A stretch of DNA of 64,000 nucleotides, taken from positions 124,001-188,000 of the forward strand of contig CALQKH020000005.1 in NCBI GenBank assembly GCA_943331105.2, in the 5' to 3' direction. The notes beneath the pieces were generated by a model. The model saw only the letters and a program-made list of their open reading frames with translations. It searched no databases and had not been told where the DNA came from. Source of the DNA: Akkermansia muciniphila. Its GTDB lineage: Bacteria > Pseudomonadota > Gammaproteobacteria > Burkholderiales > Burkholderiaceae_C. Every line of letters starts with the position of its first letter. The stretch's first letter is position 1. Of the stretch, positions 1-11,723 are shown one piece after another. The position numbers and the translations under genes were made by a program.

Positions 1-1339
1 CTTCTGGTACAGAAACGCCCATGCCGTTGATGGCCAGGCTGCCCACTTCAAGACGCTCTGAGACCGACAAGATGGTTTTCGCCGAATCAGTGAACAAATA
101 GCCAGCCAACCCATAGGGATTGTTGTTGGCCATTCCAAGGGCTTGTTCCAATGTTTCGTAGGGCATGGCGCTCGCTACAGGCCCAAAGGGCTCTTCTGTC
201 AACACAGGTGCATTCAGCGGCACATCAGCCAGCAAGGTTGGAGCTACAAAGCTGCCTTGCTCTGGCGCCAAGCCCGTCACAGAGCGAGCCCCCATAGCGA
301 CAGAACGTTCGATGAGGTCGCGTACCGCCGATTGCCGCCGTGTACTCGCCACAGGGCCCATTTGAGTGCTGCTTTCAATACCCGAACCCACTCGCAAAGC
401 CTGCATGGCTGCGCCAAAGGCATCCAAAAAATCGCCGTAGATTCGCTTTTCCACATAGAAGCGCGTCGGAGCCAAACAGGCCTGGCCTGCGTTGCGAAAC
501 TTGTGTTGGACCATCAAATTGACTGCACGCTGCAGGTCAGTGTCGCCACAAATGATCACTGGGGCGTGCCCACCCAACTCCAATGTGATGCGCTTGAGGT
601 GCTGCGCTGCCATGCCCGCCAAATGACGCCCCACGGGGACTGAGCCGGTGAATGTAACTTTCCGGATGATGGGAGACCGAATAAGGATCTCTGACACTTC
701 ACTGGGAACGCCGTAGATCAATTGCAAAACACCAGCCGGCAATTCTTGATTAAGGCACTCGACCATGGCTGCTACGCTAGCTGGCGTTTCTTCGGCCCCT
801 TTGACGATGATGGAGCAGCCAGCTGCCAAGGCTCCGCCAATTTTGCGTGCTGACAAAACCAAGGGGAAATTCCATGGCGAAAAAGCAGCCACCGGACCGA
901 CTGGAAATTTGAGCACGTCCATTCGGCTGTTGGGTAAACGTGCTGGGACCACTCGCCCATAGACACGTCGCGCTTCTTCGGCATACCACTTGATCAGGTC
1001 GGCAGCCATGGCACATTCAGCCCGCGCTTCAGCCAAAGGCTTACCTTGCTCCAAAGTCAACAAGGTGGCAATGCGTTCTGTGTTTTCACGCAAACGAGCA
1101 ACCCCACGCTCGAGCCTTGCACACCGATCATGGGCGGGCACTTGGCGCCAATGCTCAAAAGCCTTTTGCGTTGTTTGCAAGGCCAATTGCAGGTCATCCG
1201 TGCTGGCAAGCCCCAATTCTCCCAGTAACTCACCGTTGGCAGGATTTCGAACTGGCGAGCGTTGGGCATGGCTACCCAATCGCCACTCGCCACCCAACAA
1301 CATGGGTGGGCATTCGTAAGTCAAAGTGGTGGTGCTCAT
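1..1339 (-). CDS. NAD(P)-dependent aldehyde dehydrogenase, 3' end outside window
   Basis: About 446 residues of an aldehyde dehydrogenase of the succinate-semialdehyde dehydrogenase type are visible; the C-terminus lies beyond base 1. The translation contains the FSPWNFPL cofactor-binding stretch, the LELGGHAP segment with the general-base Glu, and GQACLAPTRF with the catalytic Cys. The ATG overlaps the stop of the upstream SDR gene as ATGA, so it is the last visible gene of the operon that starts at 4108. By family it oxidises an aldehyde to a carboxylate; with the upstream oxygenase and SDR it may finish side-chain oxidation of an aromatic or related substrate, but the substrate cannot be read from sequence. 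Confidence 0.9.
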   Translation of the reverse strand, partial: MSTTTLTYECPPMLLGGEWRLGSHAQRSPVRNPANGELLGELGLASTDDLQLALQTTQKAFEHWRQVPAHDRCARLERGVARLRENTERIATLLTLEQGKPLAEARAECAMAADLIKWYAEEARRVYGRVVPARLPNSRMDVLKFPVGPVAAFSPWNFPLVLSARKIGGALAAGCSIIVKGAEETPASVAAMVECLNQELPAGVLQLIYGVPSEVSEILIRSPIIRKVTFTGSVPVGRHLAGMAAQHLKRITLELGGHAPVIICGDTDLQRAVNLMVQHKFRNAGQACLAPTRFYVEKRIYGDFLDAFGAAMQALRVGSGIESSTQMGPVASTRRQSAVRDLIERSVAMGARSVTGLAPEQGSFVAPTLLADVPLNAPVLTEEPFGPVASAMPYETLEQALGMANNNPYGLAGYLFTDSAKTILSVSERLEVGSLAINGMGVSVPE

Positions 1340-2094
1340 ATGTTGCGTCCCCCATCTACATCCAAACAAACGCCGGTAAGGAAACTCGCATCATCTGATG
1401 CAAGGAAAGCTACAGCTGAAGCCACATCATTGGGCTGGGTAAAACGTCCGAGAGGGATACGCGCAAGAAATTTTTCTCTGTTAGCGGGGGTGTCCTCCAT
1501 GCCCATGAAGTCGGCCATCATTGGGGTTTCACCGATCATGGGATTGACCGCATTGATGCGAATACCCCCTCGAGCAAATTCCAGAGCCAACCCCTTGGTA
1601 ATGTTGATCATGGCCGCTTTGCTTCCGCTGTACCAAGTTAACCCAGGCCCTGGCCGTACACCAGTGGTGGACGCAACGTTGACCATCACGCCATGACCTT
1701 GTGCCGTGAAGTGTGGCAAAGCGAACTGCGCTGACCAATAGAGACTTTTCAGATTTACTCTATAAACTCGGTCAAACTCTTCTTCGGTCACTTGTAAAGC
1801 GGGCTTATTGCGGTGGGTAGTGCCAGCGTTATTGACAACAATATGCAGCCCACCTAGTTGCTCGATGCTGCTAGCCACCATGCTTTGGTAATCCGCCTGT
1901 TGTGCCACATCGCACGGCATGGCCGCTGCACGGCCGCCTGCTGCGGTCAATTCAGCGGCCATTCGATTTGCCCCTTCAGCATTCAGGTCGGCAACCATCA
2001 CAGCCGCACCACACTGGCTCAACCGCCGCGCAATAGCCGCGCCAAACCCCGATGCGCCACCTGTCACGATGGCTACTTTGTTTTTCAATTGCAT
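1336..2094 (-). CDS. SDR family oxidoreductase
   Basis: A 252-residue classical short-chain dehydrogenase/reductase. The Rossmann motif TGGASGFG is near residue 12, NNAG follows in the middle, and the catalytic Tyr-x3-Lys appears as YSGSK, preceded by the active-site Ser region NVASTTG. The ATG at 2094 is preferred because a purine-rich AAAGAG sits 6 nt upstream; an in-frame ATG at 2100 lies directly against it. The gene follows the reductase gene by about 11 bases and overlaps the aldehyde dehydrogenase by 4 bases. It probably interconverts an alcohol and a carbonyl in the same pathway; substrate unknown. Confidence 0.9.
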   Translation of the reverse strand: MQLKNKVAIVTGGASGFGAAIARRLSQCGAAVMVADLNAEGANRMAAELTAAGGRAAAMPCDVAQQADYQSMVASSIEQLGGLHIVVNNAGTTHRNKPALQVTEEEFDRVYRVNLKSLYWSAQFALPHFTAQGHGVMVNVASTTGVRPGPGLTWYSGSKAAMINITKGLALEFARGGIRINAVNPMIGETPMMADFMGMEDTPANREKFLARIPLGRFTQPNDVASAVAFLASDDASFLTGVCLDVDGGRNI

Positions 2095-2105
2095 GGTCAT
2101 CTCTT

Positions 2106-3055
2106 TCAAATATCTAAAACCAATGAACCGCCACCGCATCGCGAGACACAGACCATAATGCGACGCTGTTCTGCACGCTCCTCTGGGGTGAGCACAAAAT
2201 CAAGGTGTTGCACCTCACCAGAAAGCACTGAGGCTTCGCAGGTGCCACAAATGCCTTCTCGGCATGACCATGGGTAATCCACTCCCAGTCGCTCCATGGC
2301 ATCAAGCACGCTCTCGTTTTCGTTGACAGTGGTACTCAGCCCGGATTTTTGGAGCTTCAGCTCAAATGGTTTGCGCCCACTGGTGCTGACTTCTGCGCCT
2401 TTAAAGCGCTCCATGCGTACCGACCCAGATGTCCAGTGGGCCGTAGCAGCAGTGAGTGCATCCAACATGGGGGCTGGGCCGCAGGCATAGACCGCACCCC
2501 ACTGCTGTTGTTGCAAGCGGGAGGAGAGATCCATTGGGCCGCCTTGCTCATCGTCAAAATGCAGATGCAAACGTCCTTTGGCCAGGTTCTTGATCTCTTC
2601 TAGATAAGCTAGACGTGGTGCAGAGCGAGCGCTGGCCCACAACTCAAAGTCCAGCCCTTGATGAGCACAGGCCTGGGCCATGGCATAGATGGGAGTGATG
2701 CCGATGCCCCCAGCCAATAACAAAACTCGGCGGTGCTCGGGTGCCATCTCAAACAGATTTCGCGGTGCACTGACCCGCATGGCCTGCCCCGCCTTGAGCC
2801 TGTCATGGATCCAGACCGAGCCCCCACGACTGTTAGCGTCTAAGCCAACCGCAACCACATAGGAGTCCGCACTCTTTTGCCCTGTGGCATTGACCAATGA
2901 ATACTGGCGCACGAGGCCGTTGGGCAAGGCAAGGTCGATGTGTGCTCCGGCTTGTGCAGCGGGCAAGCTCTGCCCTGATTTGTGGCGAAGTTCTATCGCC
3001 AGCACATCACGCGCCACTGCGCGCACACTGCTGACGATGACATCAATATCGACAC

Positions 3056-3059
<4 letters not shown>
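2106..3059 (-). CDS. PDR/VanB-type ferredoxin-NAD(P)H reductase of a Rieske oxygenase
   Basis: A 317-residue reductase with the phthalate dioxygenase reductase order: N-terminal flavin-binding barrel (RQYSLVN region), NAD-binding domain (LLLAGGIGITPIYAMAQ), and C-terminal plant-type 2Fe-2S domain with the Cys cluster CREGICGTC. By family it passes electrons from NAD(P)H to a Rieske oxygenase. Its start codon overlaps the stop of the Rieske gene upstream (ATGA), so the pair is translationally coupled. The second Rieske gene at 7096 has no reductase beside it, so this protein may serve both. Confidence 0.92.
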
Positions 3060-5117
<2,058 letters not shown>

Positions 5118-5120
5118 ATC

Positions 5121-5861
5121 ATGGAGTGGACCGATTGGCTGTATCCAGCCATTGTTTTAGGTTTGGGTTACCTTGTTTTGGGAATCACTGGGTTCGGTTC
5201 AGCGTTGGTCACGGTACCTTTGTTGGCTTGGATATGGCCATTGCCAGAAGTAGTAGTGCTGGCCATTTTGTTGGATATTCCCGCTTCCATATTGCATGGC
5301 GGTCTGAATTTTCGCCAAGTCAGATGGAATGCTCTGAATGCCATGCTGCCTGGCATGGCGGTGGGCTCTGTTGTGGGTTTATGGCTTCTGGGTCAACTCG
5401 ACAAACGCTGGCCGCTGTTCGTACTCGGGATCTACATCGCTATCGTTGGACTTCGAGCACTAAGGGTGGCGGCTACACCCACAACTACGACCGCCTCCCG
5501 TTGGGGCTATCACGCAGGCAGCACGGTATTGGGCGTTGTTGAAGTGATGTTTGCAACGGCAGGCCCAGTTGTCTTGGCGCTGTTACAACGGCGCTTGCCG
5601 AATGTTGCCGAAATTCGAGCCACAGTTCCCGTGGTGATGGTTGTGGCTGGCTCGGTGGCCATCGCCGTACTGGCTATTTCAGATCAGGTTAACAGTGCTC
5701 AAACCTTTGAACGTTGGATCATTGGCCTTCCAATAGCCGCTCTTGGGGTACTGATTGGCAACCGACTGGCAAAGCAAATTCCGGCGGTCATCATGAAAAG
5801 AACCATTGCGTTGCTGCTGATTGCCAGTGGCTTGTCCTTGACCCGTCATATCTGGCTTTAA
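5121..5861 (+). CDS. TauE/SafE-family membrane permease
   Basis: A 246-residue very hydrophobic protein with about seven or eight membrane segments and the family start GLGYLVLGITGFGSALVTVPLL. TauE/SafE proteins export or import sulfonates, sulfite or organic acids across the inner membrane. It directly follows the LysR gene (3-base gap), so the two are likely cotranscribed. Its role here could be uptake or efflux of a catabolic substrate or product; the exact cargo cannot be inferred. Confidence 0.85.
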   Translation: MEWTDWLYPAIVLGLGYLVLGITGFGSALVTVPLLAWIWPLPEVVVLAILLDIPASILHGGLNFRQVRWNALNAMLPGMAVGSVVGLWLLGQLDKRWPLFVLGIYIAIVGLRALRVAATPTTTTASRWGYHAGSTVLGVVEVMFATAGPVVLALLQRRLPNVAEIRATVPVVMVVAGSVAIAVLAISDQVNSAQTFERWIIGLPIAALGVLIGNRLAKQIPAVIMKRTIALLLIASGLSLTRHIWL

Positions 5862-5948
5862 AAACGATCGTTTGCAACGTTGAAGGCTCCTAGTAGCTTT
5901 CACAGAGATGTCACGCCTGTGATTTGTTTTTCTGATCAATGGCTCAAA

Positions 5949-5958
5949 AAATCGATTT
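5949..5958. promoter_or_regulatory. Second copy of the AAATCGATTT palindrome
   Basis: Identical to the 10-bp palindrome at 4164-4173. It lies 61 bases upstream of the GTG start of the TRAP binding-protein gene, in a 157-base non-coding gap, where an operator would be expected. Short enough to occur by chance, but the two placements are both promoter regions of the same pathway. Confidence 0.4.
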
Positions 5959-6018
5959 GCATCTTGCACAAGCCGTTCCCTATCATTCAATCCGTTCATC
6001 ACATAACAGGAGACAACC

Positions 6019-7035
6019 GTGAACCTTCGTCGCTCCCTTCTCGCCTGCGCGCTAGCGCTGACCCTGCCCCTGAGCGGTATCGCGCAAAGCAACACACTGC
6101 TGCTCAACAGTTTTCTTGCACCTCAACATCCGGTGACCAGCATGGTCATCAAGCCTTGGGCTGAAAGAATTGGCCAGGTGACCGAAGGTCGTGTGAAGGT
6201 TGATGTAGCGCCATCAAGTCTGGCGGCACCCCACCAGCAAATAGCGAGCGTGAACAAAGGAGTCTTTGATGTTGCCTATCAGTTCCATGGGCTCATGGCT
6301 GAGCAGGTCAAACTCAACCAAATTGCTCATCTTCCTTTTGTCAACACCACTTCGCGCGGAAGTTCAGTCGCTTTGTGGCGCACTTACCAAAAACATTTCG
6401 CCAAGGTCAAGGAAATCGAAGATGTTCATGTGCTCGGCATGTTCGTCTTGCCCCCAGGTGTTTTCTACGGCATGAAGGGCCCTATTGATGGCATGGACAA
6501 GCTCAAGGGACGTAAGGTTTACGCCTTGCCCGGTGTGCCTGCAACACTTCTTCAGGCAGCAGGTGCTGGCGTGGTGGCAGCACCTGCTGCCCGCAGTCAT
6601 GAAATCGTATCGGGAAAGACCGTAGATGCTTTTGCTGGCTACTCGGTGTCGGATGCCAACGGTCTGAAGACCTTATCCTACGCTACAGACGTCACAGACA
6701 TTACGGGTAATCTGACAGCCCCATCATTTGTCTTGTTCATCAACAAAAAACGCTGGACTGGATTGTCTGAAAAAGATCGTAAAGCCATTGAATCTATCAG
6801 CGGTGAAGCGCTTGCTCAGAGCATGAAGATGTATGACGATCTGGAAATCAAAGCGCGCGCAGATGCTGCAGCCAGTGGCATCAAGTTTCATAGGGCCAGT
6901 GATAGTTTCAACAAAGACCTACAGGCCTTGGGTGCTCCGCTCACCCAGTCATGGCTAACCGATGCTCAAAAGTTGGGGGTGAACGGTCGTGAGGCTCTTG
7001 ACTTTTATCGCACTGAGGCCATTGCCAACCGCTGA
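6019..7035 (+). CDS. dctP: TRAP transporter periplasmic solute-binding protein (DctP family)
   Basis: A 338-residue extracytoplasmic binding protein with a Sec signal peptide (MNLRRSLLACALALTLPLSG, cleavage near GIAQS) and the DctP fold: PWAERIGQVTEGRVKVDV near the start and LKGRKVYALPGVPATLL in the middle. It captures a substrate, usually a carboxylate, for the DctQM membrane pair encoded at 9306-11101. The start is GTG at 6019 with AGGAGA 5 bases upstream. It opens a five-gene operon in which two enzyme genes separate it from its membrane partners. Confidence 0.93.
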   Translation: MNLRRSLLACALALTLPLSGIAQSNTLLLNSFLAPQHPVTSMVIKPWAERIGQVTEGRVKVDVAPSSLAAPHQQIASVNKGVFDVAYQFHGLMAEQVKLNQIAHLPFVNTTSRGSSVALWRTYQKHFAKVKEIEDVHVLGMFVLPPGVFYGMKGPIDGMDKLKGRKVYALPGVPATLLQAAGAGVVAAPAARSHEIVSGKTVDAFAGYSVSDANGLKTLSYATDVTDITGNLTAPSFVLFINKKRWTGLSEKDRKAIESISGEALAQSMKMYDDLEIKARADAAASGIKFHRASDSFNKDLQALGAPLTQSWLTDAQKLGVNGREALDFYRTEAIANR

Positions 7036-7095
7036 ACAGCGACGCTAGGGCTCTTGGCTTAGCCAAGAAGCCCTTCAATTTGGTTGGAGTTCAAC

Positions 7096-8145
7096 ATGTT
7101 TGTAAAAAATGCTTGGTATGTAGCAGGGATGTCTGTGGAGTGCACAGACAAACCACTAGCCCGTACATTCCTGAATGAAAAGGTGGTTTTGTTCCGTACG
7201 GCGGCTGGCACAGCAGTAGCCTTGGAAGATCGTTGCTGCCACCGCTTTGCCCCACTATCCCTAGGCGATGTGGAAAGTCATGGCATCCGTTGCCGCTACC
7301 ACGGCATGGTTTTTGACGATAACGGGCAATGCGTGGAAATTCCTGGGCAAGCCCAAATTCCCCCCGGTATGTGCGTCCGCAGCTTTCCCCTTGTTGAGCG
7401 ACACAACTTGCTTTGGATATGGATGGGTGATCCAGTCAACGCCAACCCTGACGAGATTGTTGATGTCCACTGGAACGGAGCTCCAGGGTGGCCTACTGCC
7501 ACCGGGTATATCCACTACCAAGCAAACTACCAACTGATAGCAGACAACCTGCTGGACTTCACCCACCTGACGTTTGTACACCGGACGACCCTGGCGAACA
7601 ATGCTTTCCCCAATGCGCGTCCAGAAATCACGCCGTTTGAACGGGGCATCCGTTTAAACCGAGTGATTCACAATTGTGATCCCTCGCCTTTGCATGGCAT
7701 GGCGGGGAAGTTTGAGGGCAAAGTGGATTTTTGGAATCGCCAGGTTTGGTGGCTTCCTTCGATCTTTGAAAACTGGGCCGGGTCTGTGCCACTGGGTGAG
7801 GGCGAGCCACATGAACGAGAGGGTGCATTACACCTGCGCCATTTTTCGTTGCTCACCCCAGAAACTGACCAAACAACACATTATTTCTGGTTGCAGCCCT
7901 GCCAGTTTCCCCATGACGACGCCAGCATGATTGATCGCGTAGGCCAAGGCATTGCCACCGCATTTGCAGAAGATCGCTGGGTCATCGAGGCGCAGCAAAC
8001 TGTGATCAACAGCCAGCCAGATGCAAAGATGAAATCTGTGCGCAACGATGCAGCACTGGGACGTGTGCGGTATATGACTGAACGTTTGCTAGAGCAGGAA
8101 GCGGCAGTATCGGCTCAAACCATTTCCATTGCCAAGGCGGATTGA
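7096..8145 (+). CDS. Second VanA-like Rieske oxygenase
   Basis: A 349-residue Rieske oxygenase beginning MFVKNAWYVAGM. Rieske ligands: RCCHRFAP and CRYHGMVFD; iron-site segment NLLDFTHLTFVH. It is similar along its length to the 3056-4108 product (shared VEIPGQAQIPP, WIWMGDP, GYIHYQANY segments), so the two are paralogues that may act on related substrates or form mixed oligomers. There is no adjacent reductase gene. It sits between the TRAP binding protein and an alcohol dehydrogenase that starts one base after its stop. Confidence 0.9.
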   Translation: MFVKNAWYVAGMSVECTDKPLARTFLNEKVVLFRTAAGTAVALEDRCCHRFAPLSLGDVESHGIRCRYHGMVFDDNGQCVEIPGQAQIPPGMCVRSFPLVERHNLLWIWMGDPVNANPDEIVDVHWNGAPGWPTATGYIHYQANYQLIADNLLDFTHLTFVHRTTLANNAFPNARPEITPFERGIRLNRVIHNCDPSPLHGMAGKFEGKVDFWNRQVWWLPSIFENWAGSVPLGEGEPHEREGALHLRHFSLLTPETDQTTHYFWLQPCQFPHDDASMIDRVGQGIATAFAEDRWVIEAQQTVINSQPDAKMKSVRNDAALGRVRYMTERLLEQEAAVSAQTISIAKAD

Positions 8146-8146
8146 T

Positions 8147-9262
8147 ATGCAAATTCAAGCCGCTGTACTGAATACACCTCAAGGTCAACTGGAGATTGAA
8201 ACACTGGAGCTAGAAGCGCCACGTGAGCTTGAAATTCGGGTGCGTTTGGTAGCAACAGGTGTCTGCCATACCGACATTTCCGTGATGGGTCGACCGTTCC
8301 CAGTGTCACAACCTATTGTGCTGGGCCATGAGGGTACGGGGATAGTGGAATCCATTGGCAGTGCGGTTACCAAAGTGAAAGTTGGCGATCGTGTGGTCCT
8401 GAGCTACAACTTTTGCGGCGAATGCCCAAGTTGTCAACGACATGCACCCAGTTACTGCCACTACTTTTTTGGGCATAACTTTCTGGGTCAGCGTCGTGAT
8501 GGCAGCACCGCTTTATCCCGTCAAGGACAACCCGTTCGGCATAACTTTTTCGGACAGTCATCATTTGCCACCCATTGCCTGTGCAGCGAGAACAACGCAG
8601 TGAAAGTGCCGGACTCTGTACCAAATGAGGTTTTCGAACTGTTGGGGCCACTGGGTTGCGGCATTCAGACCGGTGCAGGTGCTGTCATCAATGTGCTCAA
8701 ACCACAAATGGGAGAATCTTTCGTTGTCTTTGGAGCGGGTGCTGTTGGTCTGGCGGGTTTGATGGCGGCTAAAGCTATTGGTGCCGCTGTTCTAATTGCT
8801 GTCGACAAGGTGCCTGAGCGATTGACCCTTGCCACTGATTTGGGTGCAACGCATACTGTCTTGGCCGATGGTCAGACCGACGTGGTGGCCCGCATTCGAG
8901 AGATCACAGGCGGCGGCGCTCAATGCAGCTTGGACACCACAGCTGTCAGTGTTGTACTTCGACAAGCCTTGGATTGTCTCGGATCATTGGGACGCTGCGG
9001 CTTTGTTGGCGGCGCTCCTTTGGGTACCACTTTGGAAGTGGATGTGCGAGACATGATGCTCAACGGTAAGACGTTGCGCGGTATTGTTGAGGGCGACGCC
9101 AATGCAGATGCGTTTATTCCCGATCTGATCCGGATGCAAGCACAGGGCAGTTTCCCTTTTGAAAAATTAATGAAAATCTACCCTTTTGATTCCATCGACC
9201 AGGCGATAAAAGATGCCAAATCTGGTGTCACTGTTAAACCTGTTTTGAGAATGCCTGCTTGA
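8147..9262 (+). CDS. Zinc-dependent alcohol dehydrogenase, aryl/benzyl-alcohol type
   Basis: A 371-residue medium-chain dehydrogenase. Catalytic zinc ligands are in GVCHTDIS and LGHEGTGIVE; the structural zinc lobe is CGECPSCQRHAPSYC; the Rossmann motif is VFGAGAVGLAGL near residue 195. The long inserted loop after the structural zinc resembles benzyl-alcohol dehydrogenases of the AreB/XylB group. It would oxidise an alcohol to an aldehyde, feeding the aldehyde dehydrogenase at 1-1339. The ATG at 8147 is chosen because the protein then starts MQIQAAVL, the usual family start. Confidence 0.9.
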   Translation: MQIQAAVLNTPQGQLEIETLELEAPRELEIRVRLVATGVCHTDISVMGRPFPVSQPIVLGHEGTGIVESIGSAVTKVKVGDRVVLSYNFCGECPSCQRHAPSYCHYFFGHNFLGQRRDGSTALSRQGQPVRHNFFGQSSFATHCLCSENNAVKVPDSVPNEVFELLGPLGCGIQTGAGAVINVLKPQMGESFVVFGAGAVGLAGLMAAKAIGAAVLIAVDKVPERLTLATDLGATHTVLADGQTDVVARIREITGGGAQCSLDTTAVSVVLRQALDCLGSLGRCGFVGGAPLGTTLEVDVRDMMLNGKTLRGIVEGDANADAFIPDLIRMQAQGSFPFEKLMKIYPFDSIDQAIKDAKSGVTVKPVLRMPA

Positions 9263-9305
9263 CTGACCCCGACTCAGCCAAACCAGCACCTATGAGACCA
9301 AAAAC

Positions 9306-9815
9306 ATGAACAACAACAGCTCTGCTTTACAAGCAAACCGTTCGGATCTGCTATTTCGCGTATTGGGGTGGCTGAGCGCACTTCCAGTGGCATTGATCGT
9401 GGTTTTGACATTTGCAGATGTATTTGCCCGCTACGTTTTTTCCTCACCTGTCCGTGGAAGCATGGAGATTATTGAATTTGCTATGGCTTTAGTCATTTTT
9501 ACGGCACTGCCATTAGTGACTCGTCAACGAGAGCATGTCACTGTCAGTCTGATAGACGGTATGGTCAAAAGTTTGCGCAGTAAAAAAATAAAAATTATTT
9601 TGTGCGATGCCGTCAGCGCCTTGGCGCTGGGTCTTCTGACATGGCGTTTGTACTTACAAGGATTGGATGATCTGCAATCGGGCTCCGCCACGATCGTACT
9701 TAACTTACCTCACGCCCCACTGAGCTTTGCATTGACATTTTTCGCTGGTCTAACGACCTGCTTGGTATTGGCACTAATCTGGCAAACATTGACCAGCCAT
9801 GAGGGGGTAGTATGA
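9306..9815 (+). CDS. dctQ: TRAP transporter small membrane subunit (DctQ family)
   Basis: A 169-residue protein with four hydrophobic segments and the DctQ signature VFARYVFSSPVRGSMEIIEF. It forms the inner-membrane complex with the large subunit; its stop overlaps the next start by four bases (ATGA). Confidence 0.92.
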   Translation: MNNNSSALQANRSDLLFRVLGWLSALPVALIVVLTFADVFARYVFSSPVRGSMEIIEFAMALVIFTALPLVTRQREHVTVSLIDGMVKSLRSKKIKIILCDAVSALALGLLTWRLYLQGLDDLQSGSATIVLNLPHAPLSFALTFFAGLTTCLVLALIWQTLTSHEGVV

Positions 9816-11101
9816 CCGCAGCACTGATTGGCTTTGCCGCTGTTTTTTTGCTGGCATTTGCAGGCGTTCCACTGGCTTTTGCCATGCTGCTTGCCGGTGT
9901 AGGCGGTTACGCGGCCCTTCGCGGCATAGACCCTTCGCTTCACATGTTGGGCCAAGTGGTCGTCGATGCTTCGACGAATTACGGCATGTCTGTATTGCCT
10001 ATGTTCATTTTGATGGGCTTGTTTGTCCACAAAGCTGATATCAGTGGTGAGCTTTACGACGCAGCCAATGCATGGCTTGGCCATCTTAAAGGTGGGTTGG
10101 CACACGCTACGCTCGCTGCATGCGGTTTGTTTGCGGCCATTTCGGGCAGCTCGATCGCTACAGCGGCCACCATGACCAAGGTGGCAATGCCTCCTATGCG
10201 CCGCTTGGGTTATCACGACAGCCTGTCTACCGGCACAGTTGCTTCTGGTGGTGTATTGGGTGTACTTATTCCCCCTTCGGTGCCGCTTGTTATCTTTGGT
10301 TTGCTCACCGAGACCGATATCCGACAACTATTCATTGCAACCGTTATTCCCGGTATTTTGTTGCTCATTCTTTTTCTGGGCGCGGTTTGGGTCACCTTGA
10401 TGCTGAATCCTGCGCTAGGTCCGCGGGGCACGCGCTTGCCAATCAAAGCGCGCTTTTTAGCTTTGAAAGGTGTCTGGTCAACGATCGTGTTGTTTGCCTT
10501 TGTTATGGGCGGCCTTTACGGAGGCGTTTTCACAGCCACTGAATGCGCTGGTATGGGTGCCTCTGGGGCATTACTGATTGCAGTTGCTCGTCGAAAGATG
10601 AATTTTCAGGCAGCGCTTGAATGTCTGAAGGAGACAGCCTCAACAACTGCCATGATCTTTGCGATCGTCTTCGGTGCGCTTGTTTTCGCAAATTTCATCA
10701 CACTTTCTGGACTCACTTTTCAGTTGGTTGAGTGGATCAAAAACAGCGGCTTCTCGCTGTTGGGCGTTCTTTTGGTGATGGTGCTGATTTACCTGGTCTT
10801 AGGCGCCCTAATGGAAGCAATGGGATTGCTGCTGCTAACCGCGCCTATCTTTACAGTTATTGCAGTTGAATTGGGTGCGTCGCCAATTTGGTTTGGTATT
10901 TTTGTGGTCATGATGATCGAAATCGGAATGCTGACACCACCCGTCGGCATGAACGTGTTCACGGTCAAATCTCTCTTGCCTGATGTGAAATTGTCAACCA
11001 TCTTCAAGGGTGTGATGCCGTTTGTAATTGCAAACTTGATCGCTGTCGGGATCTTGATTGCTTGGCCACAATTGGCACTTGTATCGCTTAGTTGGTTTTA
11101 G
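9812..11101 (+). CDS. dctM: TRAP transporter large permease subunit (DctM family)
   Basis: A 429-residue polytopic permease with roughly twelve membrane segments. Family motifs visible: FAGVPLAFAMLL near the N-terminus, ISGSSIATAATMTKVAMPPM, GGVLGVLIPPSVPLVIFG, and TPPVGMNVFTVKSLLPDV near the C-terminus. It carries out sodium- or proton-coupled uptake of the solute bound by the DctP protein. Last gene of the operon; about 620 bases of non-coding DNA follow. Confidence 0.95.
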   Translation: MTAALIGFAAVFLLAFAGVPLAFAMLLAGVGGYAALRGIDPSLHMLGQVVVDASTNYGMSVLPMFILMGLFVHKADISGELYDAANAWLGHLKGGLAHATLAACGLFAAISGSSIATAATMTKVAMPPMRRLGYHDSLSTGTVASGGVLGVLIPPSVPLVIFGLLTETDIRQLFIATVIPGILLLILFLGAVWVTLMLNPALGPRGTRLPIKARFLALKGVWSTIVLFAFVMGGLYGGVFTATECAGMGASGALLIAVARRKMNFQAALECLKETASTTAMIFAIVFGALVFANFITLSGLTFQLVEWIKNSGFSLLGVLLVMVLIYLVLGALMEAMGLLLLTAPIFTVIAVELGASPIWFGIFVVMMIEIGMLTPPVGMNVFTVKSLLPDVKLSTIFKGVMPFVIANLIAVGILIAWPQLALVSLSWF

Positions 11102-11224
11102 AAATTTTTTCTTGTGCTGAATTACTCATGAAAATCTATGACCACTGCTGAACTTAGGTGGCGGATAATTTTTCATTAGTGGTACTAAAAAAAGCTCGTC
11201 TATTTGCCAATCGGTGATTAATTT

Positions 11225-11391
11225 CAATATAGCGGACCGTCATCACCTTAAAGCGATCCAGAGCTTTGCAACTGTCAGTTGGTCACCTGAAAGCGGTCAG
11301 CGGAGGAAACAGTGACGACTGAGTTTGAGTGACTGCTTTTGGCAGAAAGCCCCGAAATGACTGTAGGACACGACCGGCGGCAATCGCTGCA
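11225..11391. repeat. Left copy of ~165-bp imperfect direct repeat
   Basis: The stretch beginning CAATAT and then GTCATCACC, with exact blocks AGCGATCCAGAGCTTTGCAA and CGGTCAGCGGA, recurs at 14241-14408. The two copies bracket the PhyH/GntR cassette. No open reading frame of substance; likely an intergenic repeat family. Confidence 0.75.
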
Positions 11392-11723
11392 CTCCAGACC
11401 TTCGCCCTTGTCAGTCGCCTAAAGATCGAGAGAGTGAGTTCACCGGTTCGAGCAGCGGACTTTCACCCACGATTTTTCAGTGCGGTCTGCTAACTAGCTA
11501 GGTAGGACGACTGCAGTTCCTTCGAAACCGGTCGTTGGTGTCACAGCATTGCAGGGTGAATCAGTGACGGCTTTTACCAGGCACCATGAATCAAGCCCTT
11601 GAGTTCGTTAGGTCGCTATCGCTGCAATTATGCCGTTATGGCACCTAGAGTTGATGGCCGTAATGGGTCGGGTGCTTCAATCATTGCTGGAAGTGGCTCC
11701 ACCGATGTACTTATCGAAAAGCC
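11392..11723. other. Non-coding stretch after the left repeat
   Basis: About 330 bases with no credible gene on either strand. Parts resemble the neighbouring repeat loosely (short ATCGCTGCA and GTGACGGC-like words), suggesting degraded copies of the same repeat type. I see no terminator or promoter that I can support. Confidence 0.5.
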
